Source: Lentiprolixibacter aurantiacus
GTDB lineage: Bacteria > Bacteroidota > Bacteroidia > Flavobacteriales > Flavobacteriaceae
Direction of reading: 5' to 3'
Length of the DNA: 64,000 nucleotides
Assembly: GCF_026241225.1 (NCBI RefSeq)
Contig: NZ_JAPFQP010000002.1
Coordinates: 62,001 to 126,000, forward strand
In this document: positions 1 through 7,911 of the stretch, piece by piece
Layout: every line of letters starts with the position of its first letter
Numbering within the stretch: the first letter of the stretch is position 1
Made by a program: the position numbers and the translations under genes
The notes under the pieces: model-generated
The model's database searches: none
What the model was told of the DNA's origin: nothing
The model's input: the letters and a program-made list of their open reading frames with translations, nothing else

Positions 1-995
1 ATGCTGCCGTATATATGGCCTGTTTGCAGCCGGGTGATAAGATATTGGGGTTTGACCTTGCTCATGGCGGGCACCTTACCCACGGATCGCCTGTGAATTT
101 TTCAGGTAAGCTATACAATCCGGTGTTCTATGGGGTAGAAAAGGATACGGGAGTACTGGATTACGACAAGATAGAAGCTATCGCGCTCAAAGAACAGCCA
201 AGGATGATTATCGCCGGTGCTTCTGCGTATTCACGGGACATGGATTTCCAGCGTTTTCGGGAAATCGCGGATAAAGTAGGAGCCTTTTTGCTGGCAGACA
301 TTGCGCATCCGGCTGGCTTGATTGCCAAAGGCTTGTTGAGCGATCCCATACCACATTGCCATTTTGTAACTACAACAACCCACAAAACGTTGAGGGGGCC
401 CAGAGGAGGGCTCATACTCATGGGCGAGGATTTTGACAATCCGTTTGGGATCCGGTTGAAAAGCGGCAAGCTCAGGAAGATGTCTGCATTGATTAATCTG
501 GCTGTTTTTCCGGGAAATCAGGGAGGTCCACTGGAACACATAATCGCTGCAAAGGCCATTGCATTCGGGGAAGCACTGACTGATGGGTTTATGGACTATA
601 TGAGGCAGGTAAAGAAAAATGCCACAGCCATGGCTGAGGCGTTTGTGGCCAGGGACTATCATATTATTTCCGGAGGGACTGATAACCACGTAATGCTCAT
701 TGATCTGCGAAACAAGAACATCACAGGAAAGGATGCCGAGCGTGTACTGGAATCTGCAGACATTACCGCCAATAAGAACATGGTACCCTTTGACGATAAG
801 TCGCCCTTTATTACTTCGGGAATCCGTTTCGGAACTGCTGCAATCACCACAAGGGGACTGAAGGAATCTGATATGGCTACTATTGTAGACTGGATTGATA
901 AGGTACTGACCAGCCCGGAAGATGAATCGGTTATCAAACAGGTCCGGTCGGAGATCAATGCAATGATGAAAGAAAGGCCCTTATTTGACTGGTAA
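1..995 (+). CDS. glyA: Serine hydroxymethyltransferase, 3' part (5' end outside window)
   Basis: PLP enzyme that interconverts serine and glycine and supplies one-carbon units as 5,10-methylene-tetrahydrofolate; cytoplasmic. The frame is open from the first bases of the window, so roughly the first 95-100 residues of a normal ~425-residue protein are missing. Seen here: the conserved [10 protein letters not shown] and NFSGKLY segments, the [10 protein letters not shown] stretch holding the PLP-contacting Asp and His, and the PLP lysine in [14 protein letters not shown] (codon 384-386). The insertion after GGLIL and the C-terminal SGIRFGTAA and TTRGL motifs are typical of Bacteroidota GlyA. 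The next gene is convergent. Confidence 0.96.
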   Translation, partial: AAVYMACLQPGDKILGFDLAHGGHLTHGSPVNFSGKLYNPVFYGVEKDTGVLDYDKIEAIALKEQPRMIIAGASAYSRDMDFQRFREIADKVGAFLLADIAHPAGLIAKGLLSDPIPHCHFVTTTTHKTLRGPRGGLILMGEDFDNPFGIRLKSGKLRKMSALINLAVFPGNQGGPLEHIIAAKAIAFGEALTDGFMDYMRQVKKNATAMAEAFVARDYHIISGGTDNHVMLIDLRNKNITGKDAERVLESADITANKNMVPFDDKSPFITSGIRFGTAAITTRGLKESDMATIVDWIDKVLTSPEDESVIKQVRSEINAMMKERPLFDW

Positions 996-1006
996 AAATG
1001 CCGTAA

Positions 1007-1044
1007 AATGGAAAACCAGTAGCCCTATATACCGGCTTTCCATT
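1007..1044. terminator. Possible bidirectional hairpin between convergent genes
   Basis: AATGGAAAACC (1007-1017) can pair imperfectly with GGCTTTCCATT (1034-1044) between the stops of glyA and the minus-strand gene. There is no long T-run, so the terminator role is only inferred from position. Confidence 0.3.
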
Positions 1045-1051
1045 ATCAAGA

Positions 1052-1714
1052 TCAATGATTTAGCATGTGGAGGTCACCTGAAATGAAAGACCTGCTTCGT
1101 AAATCATAGATTACGGCATCTTCTTCTGAGTCAAAGTATAAAGCCCAGTACCGAAGATATACGGGATCTGCATACTTCGATATAGTTTCAGAGAATTTGG
1201 GTTGTATTGGAATCAATTGCTCCTCTATTACGGGGATGTATATTTCATAGGGAGATTCACCCTTGCCATTTGCAAAATGCGTATGATGTTCTGTGAGTGC
1301 TGCCAGAATGAGATCGAGCTCCATTTCAACACTATGGGGATAAATCTTTTTGATTATCAGGGTAACATCATTAAGCTCCAAAGCCAATTCTTCTATTTCA
1401 ATAGGACATTCATTAAGCTGCTGAAGCTGCCAAACGCGTTTGGTTAGGGGATTAGCCCCATTAATATGGATGTAATCCATATTTCCCGTACCCCAATGGC
1501 CGTTTTGCAAATGAAATAGTAGTTCATTAAGGGCAAGGGGGCAGTGCATTTCAACGACCAGATTACCACGGTCTCCACTTTGAGAGCAACTTCTTACCAA
1601 AGCAGTGGAGTAGTAGTCTTTTTCGAGGTTACGTTTGAAATCATCCAGCCCGGAAATGGGTGGATTGCCATCCAGACGGATACGAAGATTCTTTCTGAAG
1701 CCTTCTCTTTGCAT
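1052..1714 (-). CDS. Hypothetical protein, 220 aa
   Basis: I do not recognise this family. The product is soluble-looking, acidic, without signal peptide or membrane segment. It contains several segments of alternating hydrophobic residues, in the middle and near the C-terminus, that look like beta-strands, and a His-rich EHHTH near residue 142. The ATG at 1714 is preceded by a good -7 element (TAATTTTG, 1752-1745) and, 28 bp further upstream, by a palindrome that is also found upstream of the degenerate LytTR gene at 5099-5830. It may therefore be a target of that regulator or of the adjacent two-component system. Coding is supported by length and by the promoter, but no function can be assigned. 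Confidence 0.7.
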   Translation of the reverse strand: MQREGFRKNLRIRLDGNPPISGLDDFKRNLEKDYYSTALVRSCSQSGDRGNLVVEMHCPLALNELLFHLQNGHWGTGNMDYIHINGANPLTKRVWQLQQLNECPIEIEELALELNDVTLIIKKIYPHSVEMELDLILAALTEHHTHFANGKGESPYEIYIPVIEEQLIPIQPKFSETISKYADPVYLRYWALYFDSEEDAVIYDLRSRSFISGDLHMLNH

Positions 1715-1744
1715 AGATATAGGGTGTTGAGACTTCCGCTACAT

Positions 1745-1752
1745 CAAAATTA
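1745..1752 (-). promoter_or_regulatory. -7 promoter element TAATTTTG for the 1052-1714 gene
   Basis: Reads TAATTTTG on the minus strand, matching the Bacteroidota -7 consensus TANNTTTG, 30 bp before the start codon. The AAAACC/GGTTTT palindrome ends exactly 28 bp upstream of it. Confidence 0.55.
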
Positions 1753-1780
1753 GATTTAATACTTCATTCGGGTTTATAGG

Positions 1781-1804
1781 AAAACCATAGAATAATTATG
1801 GTTT
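1781..1804 (-). promoter_or_regulatory. Palindromic operator candidate, copy 1
   Basis: AAACCAT (1782-1788) and ATGGTTT (1798-1804) form a perfect 7-bp inverted repeat around AGAATAATT. On the minus strand this site and copy 2 (5884-5908) agree at 24 of 28 positions. Both lie 28 bp upstream of the -7 position of a minus-strand gene. This is seen in the sequence; a regulator-binding role is inferred. Confidence 0.55.
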
Positions 1805-1877
1805 AACTATAAAATGAAGATTATTTCCGGATATGGGATAAAATACTACCGCTTAAATGCTTGAAAGAGGGTAATTC

Positions 1878-2552
1878 CTAAATGAACCCTCTGTTACGGG
1901 ATTCGGTGATCAGCGCCTGATCATTCTGCTTTTCCACGCCAAAAATAGCCTTGAGGTGGCGTTTTCGGTTTTCTATACCCGGAAGTGACAGAGATATATA
2001 ATTTACCATATCCTTGGTTTTGGTACCTATGGAAAGGTGATATAATATCTTTTTATCGTTTTCATCAAGTGCCAGGTCATTGGCCATCCTTTTGCGTATG
2101 GCAGCCAGTGCTTTCTGTGTGTAATAGGGTGGAGCTTTCAGAACAGTTTTGACCATTGCCTGAAGGGATTGCTGGTCTATCTCTGATTTTACCATATAAC
2201 CTTCGGGATCAACACTTTGCATAATGCTGTTGATCCTGTAATTATCACTAAAGGAAGACATGAACACGATCATGGAGTCCGGGCTGGTTGTGCGTGCCCA
2301 TATACCCAAATCTTCCCCGGTCTTAACAGTACCCTCGCTACTTGGACCCAGCTGAATGTCCAGAAGAAGGATATCATAGGGGAAGGATTGCAAAGAATCC
2401 TTTATCTTCTGCTGTGCTTCTTTATAGGATTTGGCGGTATCTACCTTTACCGTGAAGTCTTCAAACTGAGTGTCCTCCAGTATAAACTTGTAGCCCAGTG
2501 TAGTCATTTCATGGTCATCAACGGCAAGAATCTTAATCACTTTCATAGTCAA
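1878..2552 (-). CDS. Response regulator, receiver plus LuxR-type HTH, 224 aa
   Basis: DNA-binding output protein of a two-component system. The receiver domain (about residues 5-135) shows the acidic pair in VDDHE (Asp12/Asp13) and the phospho-acceptor Asp65 in LLLDIQLG. A Lys in YMVKSE stands at the conserved receiver lysine. The C-terminal ~60 residues contain a diverged LuxR/NarL helix-turn-helix (ILYHLSIGTKTKDMVNYISL...). Its ATG overlaps the stop of the upstream kinase by 4 bp (ATGA, 2549-2552), so the two are translationally coupled and almost certainly cognate. Family membership is clear; target genes are unknown, with the neighbouring 1052-1714 gene a candidate. Confidence 0.9.
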   Translation of the reverse strand: MTMKVIKILAVDDHEMTTLGYKFILEDTQFEDFTVKVDTAKSYKEAQQKIKDSLQSFPYDILLLDIQLGPSSEGTVKTGEDLGIWARTTSPDSMIVFMSSFSDNYRINSIMQSVDPEGYMVKSEIDQQSLQAMVKTVLKAPPYYTQKALAAIRKRMANDLALDENDKKILYHLSIGTKTKDMVNYISLSLPGIENRKRHLKAIFGVEKQNDQALITESRNRGFI

Positions 2553-4663
2553 TCCTTTTTAATTTGCTGTAATTCACCTTCCACATTTACGAGCATGTTC
2601 GCCTGAGGCGCTTCCGTATCGTATGGTAAAATTACAGTTATATGGGCACCTTTCCCAATACTGCTTTCAATATTCCAGCTTCCATTTATCTTTTCAACCC
2701 GCGACTTTATGTTCCTGTGGCCTATGCCTTTCTTCATTTTTCTGGTATTGAATCCACGGCCATCATCACTTATTGTAATTTTCAACATGTTATCCCATAA
2801 GATAAGATCTAGTTTAACCTTGCTGGCATGGGCGTGCTTAACTACATTTTGGATGCTCTCCTGTACAATGCGATACAGGTTGATCTTTATTTCACCATTC
2901 AGCCCATCCCATTCCAGATCCTCATCGTAGTTAAGTTCGATGGAAAGTCCGGATGAGGCTTCTGTTTCCCTGATCAAATCCTGAATAGATGCAATAAAAT
3001 TGTTGAATTTCTGGTAGGCTGCATCATTCAGTTCGTGTGAAATAGCCCTTATTTCCTCCTGTACGTCCTTGAGCTTGTCGATAGCATCACTACGCATGGC
3101 CATGGCATTGTCGTCACTTTTACCATTGAGGCCCAGCAACACCATTCGGATCCCGTTTAATGCTCCCAGCACTCCGTCATGGAGTTCTTCCGAAATCCGT
3201 TTTTGTTCAGACTGTTTTCCTTCCTCCACCTTCTGTTTCTGGCTAAGCATGAGGTTAAAGATTTCCTGGTTCGCTTCCTGTTGCTCTTGCTCAAAACGCA
3301 GTCGCTGTACCCGGATCCGCTGGGTAATGATAATAAGTCCGGCAATAGCCAGGAGAATAAGCCCCAGTGCTATTCCCAGGATCAACTGCCTTTCTTTTGC
3401 AAGTGTTGCTGCAGCGGCCAGGGCTTCATCTGTTTCCCTTTCAATACGCGCAAATTTATCCCGTATCTGTCGTTCTTCAGATTGCAATCGTTCACTAAGA
3501 CTGACGTATTCATTGAAGTACTGATCTTTATCCGGGGCAATACTCCCCAATAATTTTAAGGACTCCAGCTTGCGCTTGTAGTTGGAACTCAGTTCTGCTT
3601 GTTCCAGTGCATTCTGTGCATGGAAGATGGCTTCTTCAGTACGGCCCAGTTTGTTGTAATAAGTGGCAAGGTTGAAACTTGTAGTGGACAGCCCCTGGTT
3701 ATTATTCTCAAGCAGGTTTATTCGATAAGCTTTGCTCAAATCGGCCAGGACATTGATGGTGTCGCCGCTTAAGAATCGACTGATTGCCAAATTATTAAGG
3801 GTTTGAGCGTACGCCCGGGGGCGTTTGGTTTCCAGGCCTTCGTAATCCAGAGCCGCTTCAAAATAGGGGATAGCTTCCTGCCACTTTCCCTGTTCTTTAT
3901 ACAGATTTCCTAAATTGTTTTCTAAAGACCGCTTATATCTGATCCGGTCATTCTCATCCATCAAATTCAAATACTCTTCTGCCTTCTTAAAGAACCCCAG
4001 GGAACGGTCATATTCCTTTAACTCCTTTGTTATGCTGCCCAGGTTGTTGTAGCATAAAAAGAGATGGGTAGTGTCCTTGATTGGTTCCAGGATTTCAATA
4101 GCCTCAAAGGTAGTTTTCTCGCTTTCCACATAGGCTCTTGCTTTTTGTTGCTCTGTTGCCATGTTGTACAACAGCCTTCCTGAATACTTCAGGTTACCCA
4201 ATTCCTTGTAAAGGGAATGGGCGCTGTAGTAGTAGTAAAACGCACTATCTCTGAGTGATTTACTGCTAAAGAAATTTGCTAAGTCCCAATTTGAATTGGC
4301 AAGCTCGCGTTTATCTTCAAGGGCTTGGGCCAGGTTTTGCAATTCCCGGTTATTCTCTCGAAATCTGAGGGAATCTCCCAGTCTCAGGTAAGCCAATGAA
4401 AGCTGGGAATAATAATTGATTTTTAAGGTGTCTGGAGCGTTTTCTGAAATGTTCTCTGTTGCTTTGTTCAGGAAGCGCTGCCTGGAATCCGAAGGTAAAT
4501 CCGGGTTTTTTCCGTATTCCAGCCAGAGGGTAACACTATCAGCAACCTGATTGCTGTTCTGATCTCCGTTATTTGTGCTATTTCCGCCACAAGCTATTAT
4601 GCCCAAGATTAACAGATATACGCCTATTTTCAGAAAGGGATGTTTTTCAATAGCCTCCAACAT
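2549..4663 (-). CDS. TPR-containing sensor histidine kinase (HisKA_3 type), 704 aa
   Basis: Membrane sensor kinase of the NarX/LiaS-like class. The N-terminus has a hydrophobic segment ending in GIIACGG that resembles a lipobox. Residues ~45-400 are helical TPR-like repeats and probably form the periplasmic sensor. A second hydrophobic span (~425-447) leads to a coiled coil and the dimerisation box RISEELHDGVLG with phospho-His495. The HATPase domain follows, with an N-box (VQESIQNVVKHA) and G-box (DDGRGF). It overlaps its response regulator by 4 bp. A strong terminator-like hairpin ends only about 13 bp before its start codon, so expression probably depends on read-through from the mini-lipoprotein gene or on a promoter inside that gene. 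Confidence 0.92.
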   Translation of the reverse strand: MLEAIEKHPFLKIGVYLLILGIIACGGNSTNNGDQNSNQVADSVTLWLEYGKNPDLPSDSRQRFLNKATENISENAPDTLKINYYSQLSLAYLRLGDSLRFRENNRELQNLAQALEDKRELANSNWDLANFFSSKSLRDSAFYYYYSAHSLYKELGNLKYSGRLLYNMATEQQKARAYVESEKTTFEAIEILEPIKDTTHLFLCYNNLGSITKELKEYDRSLGFFKKAEEYLNLMDENDRIRYKRSLENNLGNLYKEQGKWQEAIPYFEAALDYEGLETKRPRAYAQTLNNLAISRFLSGDTINVLADLSKAYRINLLENNNQGLSTTSFNLATYYNKLGRTEEAIFHAQNALEQAELSSNYKRKLESLKLLGSIAPDKDQYFNEYVSLSERLQSEERQIRDKFARIERETDEALAAAATLAKERQLILGIALGLILLAIAGLIIITQRIRVQRLRFEQEQQEANQEIFNLMLSQKQKVEEGKQSEQKRISEELHDGVLGALNGIRMVLLGLNGKSDDNAMAMRSDAIDKLKDVQEEIRAISHELNDAAYQKFNNFIASIQDLIRETEASSGLSIELNYDEDLEWDGLNGEIKINLYRIVQESIQNVVKHAHASKVKLDLILWDNMLKITISDDGRGFNTRKMKKGIGHRNIKSRVEKINGSWNIESSIGKGAHITVILPYDTEAPQANMLVNVEGELQQIKKD

Positions 4664-4675
4664 ACATCCAATTTA

Positions 4676-4712
4676 TAAAAAATGAACCGTATGCCCAACG
4701 GTCATACGGTTC
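4676..4712 (-). terminator. Rho-independent terminator after the mini-lipoprotein gene
   Basis: A perfect 10-bp stem, GAACCGTATG (4684-4693) with CATACGGTTC (4703-4712), has a 9-nt loop and is followed on the minus strand by a run of six T (4682-4677). It lies between the lipoprotein stop (4741) and the kinase start (4663). Confidence 0.8.
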
Positions 4713-4740
4713 AGGTTTTATTTGATAATTAACAGTACTA

Positions 4741-4968
4741 TCATTCTCTTTCCGAAACGGGAATGTCATCACCGTCTGTACCTTCCCTTTCTGATACCGG
4801 GATATCATCGCCATCCGTGCCTTCTCTTTCTGATACCGGGATATCGTCACCATCCGTACCTACTTCATATAATATCTGATCTTCTGCAGTGCTTTCAGCT
4901 TCACATGAAACCAACCCTATACTAAAAAGAACTACTACTAAAATGCTGGCAATTTTTCTCATCTTCAA
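4741..4968 (-). CDS. Mini-lipoprotein with three 13-residue tandem repeats, 75 aa
   Basis: Predicted exported lipoprotein: a basic start, hydrophobic core, and lipobox GLVSC (Cys22), followed by a short acidic linker and then three identical copies of GTDGDDIPVSERE that run to the last residue. At DNA level the repeat unit is 39 bp (4744-4860), with silent differences between copies, so the peptide is under selection. It sits between a LytTR protein and a TPR histidine kinase with its own terminator, which suggests a separate abundant transcript. I cannot assign a function; a ligand or partner of the adjacent sensor is an inference from position only. Confidence 0.75.
   Translation of the reverse strand: MKMRKIASILVVVLFSIGLVSCEAESTAEDQILYEVGTDGDDIPVSEREGTDGDDIPVSEREGTDGDDIPVSERE
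4744..4860 (-). repeat. Three 39-bp in-frame tandem repeats
   Basis: Three consecutive 39-bp units encode GTDGDDIPVSERE each time, with several synonymous substitutions between units. The array forms the whole C-terminal half of the mini-lipoprotein. Confidence 0.9.
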
Positions 4969-5098
4969 TGGTTTTTAGTTATTGTTAGGAATTCTATTAC
5001 CCTAACTTATTAAAGATGATCAAGGGGTATTGCACTAAACGCCTGTCATTTAGTAGGTGACCGGGTTTTGTGAGTAACTGACCTGATTTTAAAAGAAT

Positions 5099-5830
5099 TT
5101 ACCTGGATGAGGAAATCGAATTTCGGGATAGAATTTTCTTCAATTCGTCAATATTGGGTCGGTAAGACCTGGAGAAGGGCAATTGCTTCTTTCCTGTTTT
5201 AAGTGTGCACATTGATTTCCCGAAATTAATACGGGAAACATAGTTCCGGTTAAGAATATAACTCTGATGTACCCTGATGAAGTTTTTTGGGAGCTGGGTT
5301 TCAAAGGTCTTCAAGGTCTTATATGCGCTTATTACACTACCATCTTTCATATGAAAGTCCGTAGTATTATTGTCGGCCTTAAGGAAGAGTATGTCGTCTG
5401 TATTGAGATACTGGTAGTCGTTGTACGATTTAAGGCATAGGGTAGGGCTTGCCTCTTCCAGGGGGATTTGCTTCTGAAGCCGCCTTACGGTTTTGCGAAT
5501 ATCAAACTCGTTGAATGGAAGCAACCAGTAATCAAAGAAGTTGTATTTGATTGCATCATAGGCATAATCCTTAGACTTCGATACAGCAATGAAAATCGGG
5601 AGCTCTTTCATATACTGATATAATTCCGTCACCATGTGAAAGTATTCATGTGCCCTGTCATTGAGGTTTATAAATACGATATCAGGGAGGTATTTAATGA
5701 TGGAATTTAAGCCGGAATGGCTGTCGCGCGCTTCATCTATACAGGTAAAATCACCATAGTCCTCAAGGAAGTGCTGCAACTGCAGTTTTGAGGATGCTTC
5801 GGCATCAACTATGGAGTAGGTATAGGGCAT
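5099..5830 (-). CDS. LytTR DNA-binding protein with degenerate receiver, 243 aa
   Basis: Residues ~130-235 form a LytTR DNA-binding domain (DDILFLKADNN, FIRVHQSYILNRNYV). Residues ~1-120 have the receiver fold but lack the phosphorylation residues: the acceptor position is Asn55 (DIVFINL), the conserved Lys is Leu104 (DYWLLPF), and the first acidic pair is reduced to Asp9-Ala10. It therefore probably works without phosphorylation, as an atypical receiver. A palindrome shared with the 1052-1714 promoter lies about 54 bp upstream of its start and suggests autoregulation (inference). Confidence 0.88.
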   Translation of the reverse strand: MPYTYSIVDAEASSKLQLQHFLEDYGDFTCIDEARDSHSGLNSIIKYLPDIVFINLNDRAHEYFHMVTELYQYMKELPIFIAVSKSKDYAYDAIKYNFFDYWLLPFNEFDIRKTVRRLQKQIPLEEASPTLCLKSYNDYQYLNTDDILFLKADNNTTDFHMKDGSVISAYKTLKTFETQLPKNFIRVHQSYILNRNYVSRINFGKSMCTLKTGKKQLPFSRSYRPNIDELKKILSRNSISSSR

Positions 5831-5847
5831 AACCTGTAATATTATGA

Positions 5848-5855
5848 TGAAATTA
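5848..5855 (-). promoter_or_regulatory. Weak -7-like element TAATTTCA for the LytTR gene
   Basis: TAATTTCA on the minus strand matches TANNTTTG at six of eight positions. It stands 28 bp downstream of the palindrome, the same distance as at the 1052-1714 promoter. Confidence 0.35.
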
Positions 5856-5883
5856 CCTATTCACCTGAAAATAAGGCTATAGC

Positions 5884-5908
5884 AAAACCTTAGAATTATT
5901 ATGGTTTT
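5884..5908 (-). promoter_or_regulatory. Palindromic operator candidate, copy 2
   Basis: AAAACC (5884-5889) and GGTTTT (5903-5908) flank an AT-rich core. Sequence and distance to the -7 position match copy 1 at 1781-1804. Confidence 0.55.
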
Positions 5909-5979
5909 AATAATAAATCAAAGGAAACTAAGACTTTTGCAGGAAAATTCCTTAAAAAAGAGCGGATAGTTATTAAGAA

Positions 5980-7506
5980 TTATTCATCTGGCAGGTATTG
6001 CCAGGCGCCAATATCGGGCTGAACAGACCGGTCATTGCCGGAAAGGTCCAGAATCACCTCCTGGGCGAGAAACGGATTGGCATTGCCAATTGCATCTGAA
6101 TCCTGAGAAAGCCTAAAATCTTGATTTACAATATTTAAAAATGCAGGATCACCATTCAATTGTATGTTAATATATCGCGATGTATCCTGAAAATCATACA
6201 GGGGATCTTCGGTATTGCTACCGAATTGTATGATACAATGATCGAAATTGAAATTAAAGGTATTAACGCCATTATTGTTGAAAAATAACTCGTTGGAGGT
6301 ATTACCGGCCACGATACAATTGCCGAAAAAGGCCCTGGATAGATCTGCTCCTGATGCTGTGCTGCTGTTTTCTTGGAAATTATTCAGTTGAACAGCTGCT
6401 CCGGTCCCGGGCCCATTACTCCAGTAATTGGCAAATGTAGCGTGAACAAAGCGGTAATTCCCTCCCAGGTCCACATAAAAACTCGCATTACCGGCGTTAC
6501 CCGAAACCAGATTTTTCCCATTGATACTGCTATTTCGCCCCCATAAATTAACCAGGGCACTATTGTAAATCTGCGTATTGGAAATCTCCAGGGTAGGGGG
6601 AGTCGCTTCTGCTCCCCCCTCAGCCAGAAGGCCCACAGTGGCGTTCTTAATAGTTAAATGACTCACGGTATTGTTAACGCTTCCCGGTGCAAGCCAGATG
6701 CTCCCCCACTGTCCGGGAACATCGGAGAACTCCGGTTCCAGTCGGTCTCCCTCAAAGATCACTTCATTTTCCAGGCCAATGGGATCCGTACTTAATGCAC
6801 CGTTTACCTCAAGGGAAGCGCCCGGGCCAACCCAGAGTCCAGATTCTTTGTGAAAATGAACCCTGCTGCCAGCGGCCATATTGAGTGTTTCCCCGACAGG
6901 GACAGCAGCGTAACCGTAGACAACATAGGGCTTGTCACTGGTAAAATTCAGCTGTTGCGGTTGTAAATAAAATCCCTGAACCGATATATCAGAACCGTCC
7001 GGGTTAAGTCCTATGGATATGGTTTCCTTGGAACCATCAGCAAGGGTGGCCGGGTATAGGAATACAGCATCCCTTATTAAAGTAACCAGTGGAACATCCT
7101 GGGAACTGTTCCCTGAACCAAAGCGCAGTATATCAGTATAGAGAAATTGATTTTGGTTAAAATCACTTATATCCAGGGTAGTTTCTATAAACACATAAAG
7201 GCTGTCCCGGGCAAGAATGGGCACGTTTTCAAACTCCTTTCCAGGAAGGCCATCTACATTGAGTCGATATCCGCTGTTTTCCCCATCCAGAAGTCCTACA
7301 AAAGGGATGCGAAGATCACTATCAGTTGGATTGTATACTTTCAGGGTATAAGTGCTGCTGCTTATCCCGGTAAATACGGTGTCCAGAAATACGGTATCCT
7401 TTGAAAACAGAAGTTGCCCCTGGCTGCGCTCAAAATCAAAGTCCTTCCTGCAGGAGAGCCCCAGGATGCAAATGAGACTAAACAAAGCTGCCATATTTCT
7501 GGACAT
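5980..7506 (-). CDS. Beta-helix surface lipoprotein, 508 aa
   Basis: Exported lipoprotein (lipobox LGLSC, Cys19). The N-terminal ~150 residues look like an immunoglobulin-like fold. From ~190 to 490 there are repeated short strands with Asn- and Gly-rich turns (GNAGNASFYVDLGGNY, FGNCIVAGN, NFDHCIIQFG) typical of a right-handed parallel beta-helix. The end, QPDIGAWQY, resembles the last turn of 'choice-of-anchor Q' beta-helix proteins. Binding or cleavage of polysaccharide is possible but no catalytic residues can be named. It starts 6 bp after the thioesterase stop, so it is the last gene of a three-gene operon. Confidence 0.8.
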   Translation of the reverse strand: MSRNMAALFSLICILGLSCRKDFDFERSQGQLLFSKDTVFLDTVFTGISSSTYTLKVYNPTDSDLRIPFVGLLDGENSGYRLNVDGLPGKEFENVPILARDSLYVFIETTLDISDFNQNQFLYTDILRFGSGNSSQDVPLVTLIRDAVFLYPATLADGSKETISIGLNPDGSDISVQGFYLQPQQLNFTSDKPYVVYGYAAVPVGETLNMAAGSRVHFHKESGLWVGPGASLEVNGALSTDPIGLENEVIFEGDRLEPEFSDVPGQWGSIWLAPGSVNNTVSHLTIKNATVGLLAEGGAEATPPTLEISNTQIYNSALVNLWGRNSSINGKNLVSGNAGNASFYVDLGGNYRFVHATFANYWSNGPGTGAAVQLNNFQENSSTASGADLSRAFFGNCIVAGNTSNELFFNNNGVNTFNFNFDHCIIQFGSNTEDPLYDFQDTSRYINIQLNGDPAFLNIVNQDFRLSQDSDAIGNANPFLAQEVILDLSGNDRSVQPDIGAWQYLPDE

Positions 7507-7512
7507 GTGGAC

Positions 7513-7911
7513 TTATTTATTTTCTCCAGTAAAGAGGCTCTTGATGCTATTCGGGATGCGCATAGGTTTCAGGGTGCTGCCATTCAGCAGGCACCAGTCG
7601 GTTTCGGAACGCACGAGGAGTCCCCGCTCAGGATGTGTAATTTCCACAATCCTTTTGGATGTTACGCCACTATTCTGTGCCACATGGGTTTTGATTAATA
7701 GTTCTTCCCCTAGAAAGGCTGCCTTTCGGTAAACAATATGATGGGATAATACTACCCAGACAAACTCTTTTTTAATACTTTCCGGGGCTTTTAACATCCA
7801 GTGTTCTTTGGAAATGTCCTGTATCCATTCCAGGTATCTCACATTGTTTACATGCTGCAGGTCATCCAGATCGTCCTGCTTTACCCGTATGGTCTTTTGA
7901 TGATACTCCAT
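7513..7911 (-). CDS. Acyl-CoA thioesterase, hotdog fold (4HBT type), 132 aa
   Basis: Small cytoplasmic hotdog-fold thioesterase of the 4-hydroxybenzoyl-CoA thioesterase/YbgC group. The motif DDLQHVNNVRYLEW carries the catalytic Asp and the HVNN signature. Length fits the family. Its ATG overlaps the stop of the glutaminyl cyclotransferase gene by one base (7911) and it is followed after 6 bp by the beta-helix lipoprotein gene. The true acyl-CoA substrate cannot be inferred from the context. Confidence 0.88.
   Translation of the reverse strand: MEYHQKTIRVKQDDLDDLQHVNNVRYLEWIQDISKEHWMLKAPESIKKEFVWVVLSHHIVYRKAAFLGEELLIKTHVAQNSGVTSKRIVEITHPERGLLVRSETDWCLLNGSTLKPMRIPNSIKSLFTGENK

Noticed and set aside
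4984-5006. Inverted repeat GTTAGG-N11-CCTAAC upstream of the mini-lipoprotein as a third copy of the palindrome
   Set aside because: Half-sites and spacing differ from the AAAACC/GGTTTT motif and the distance to the gene is unlike the two true copies.
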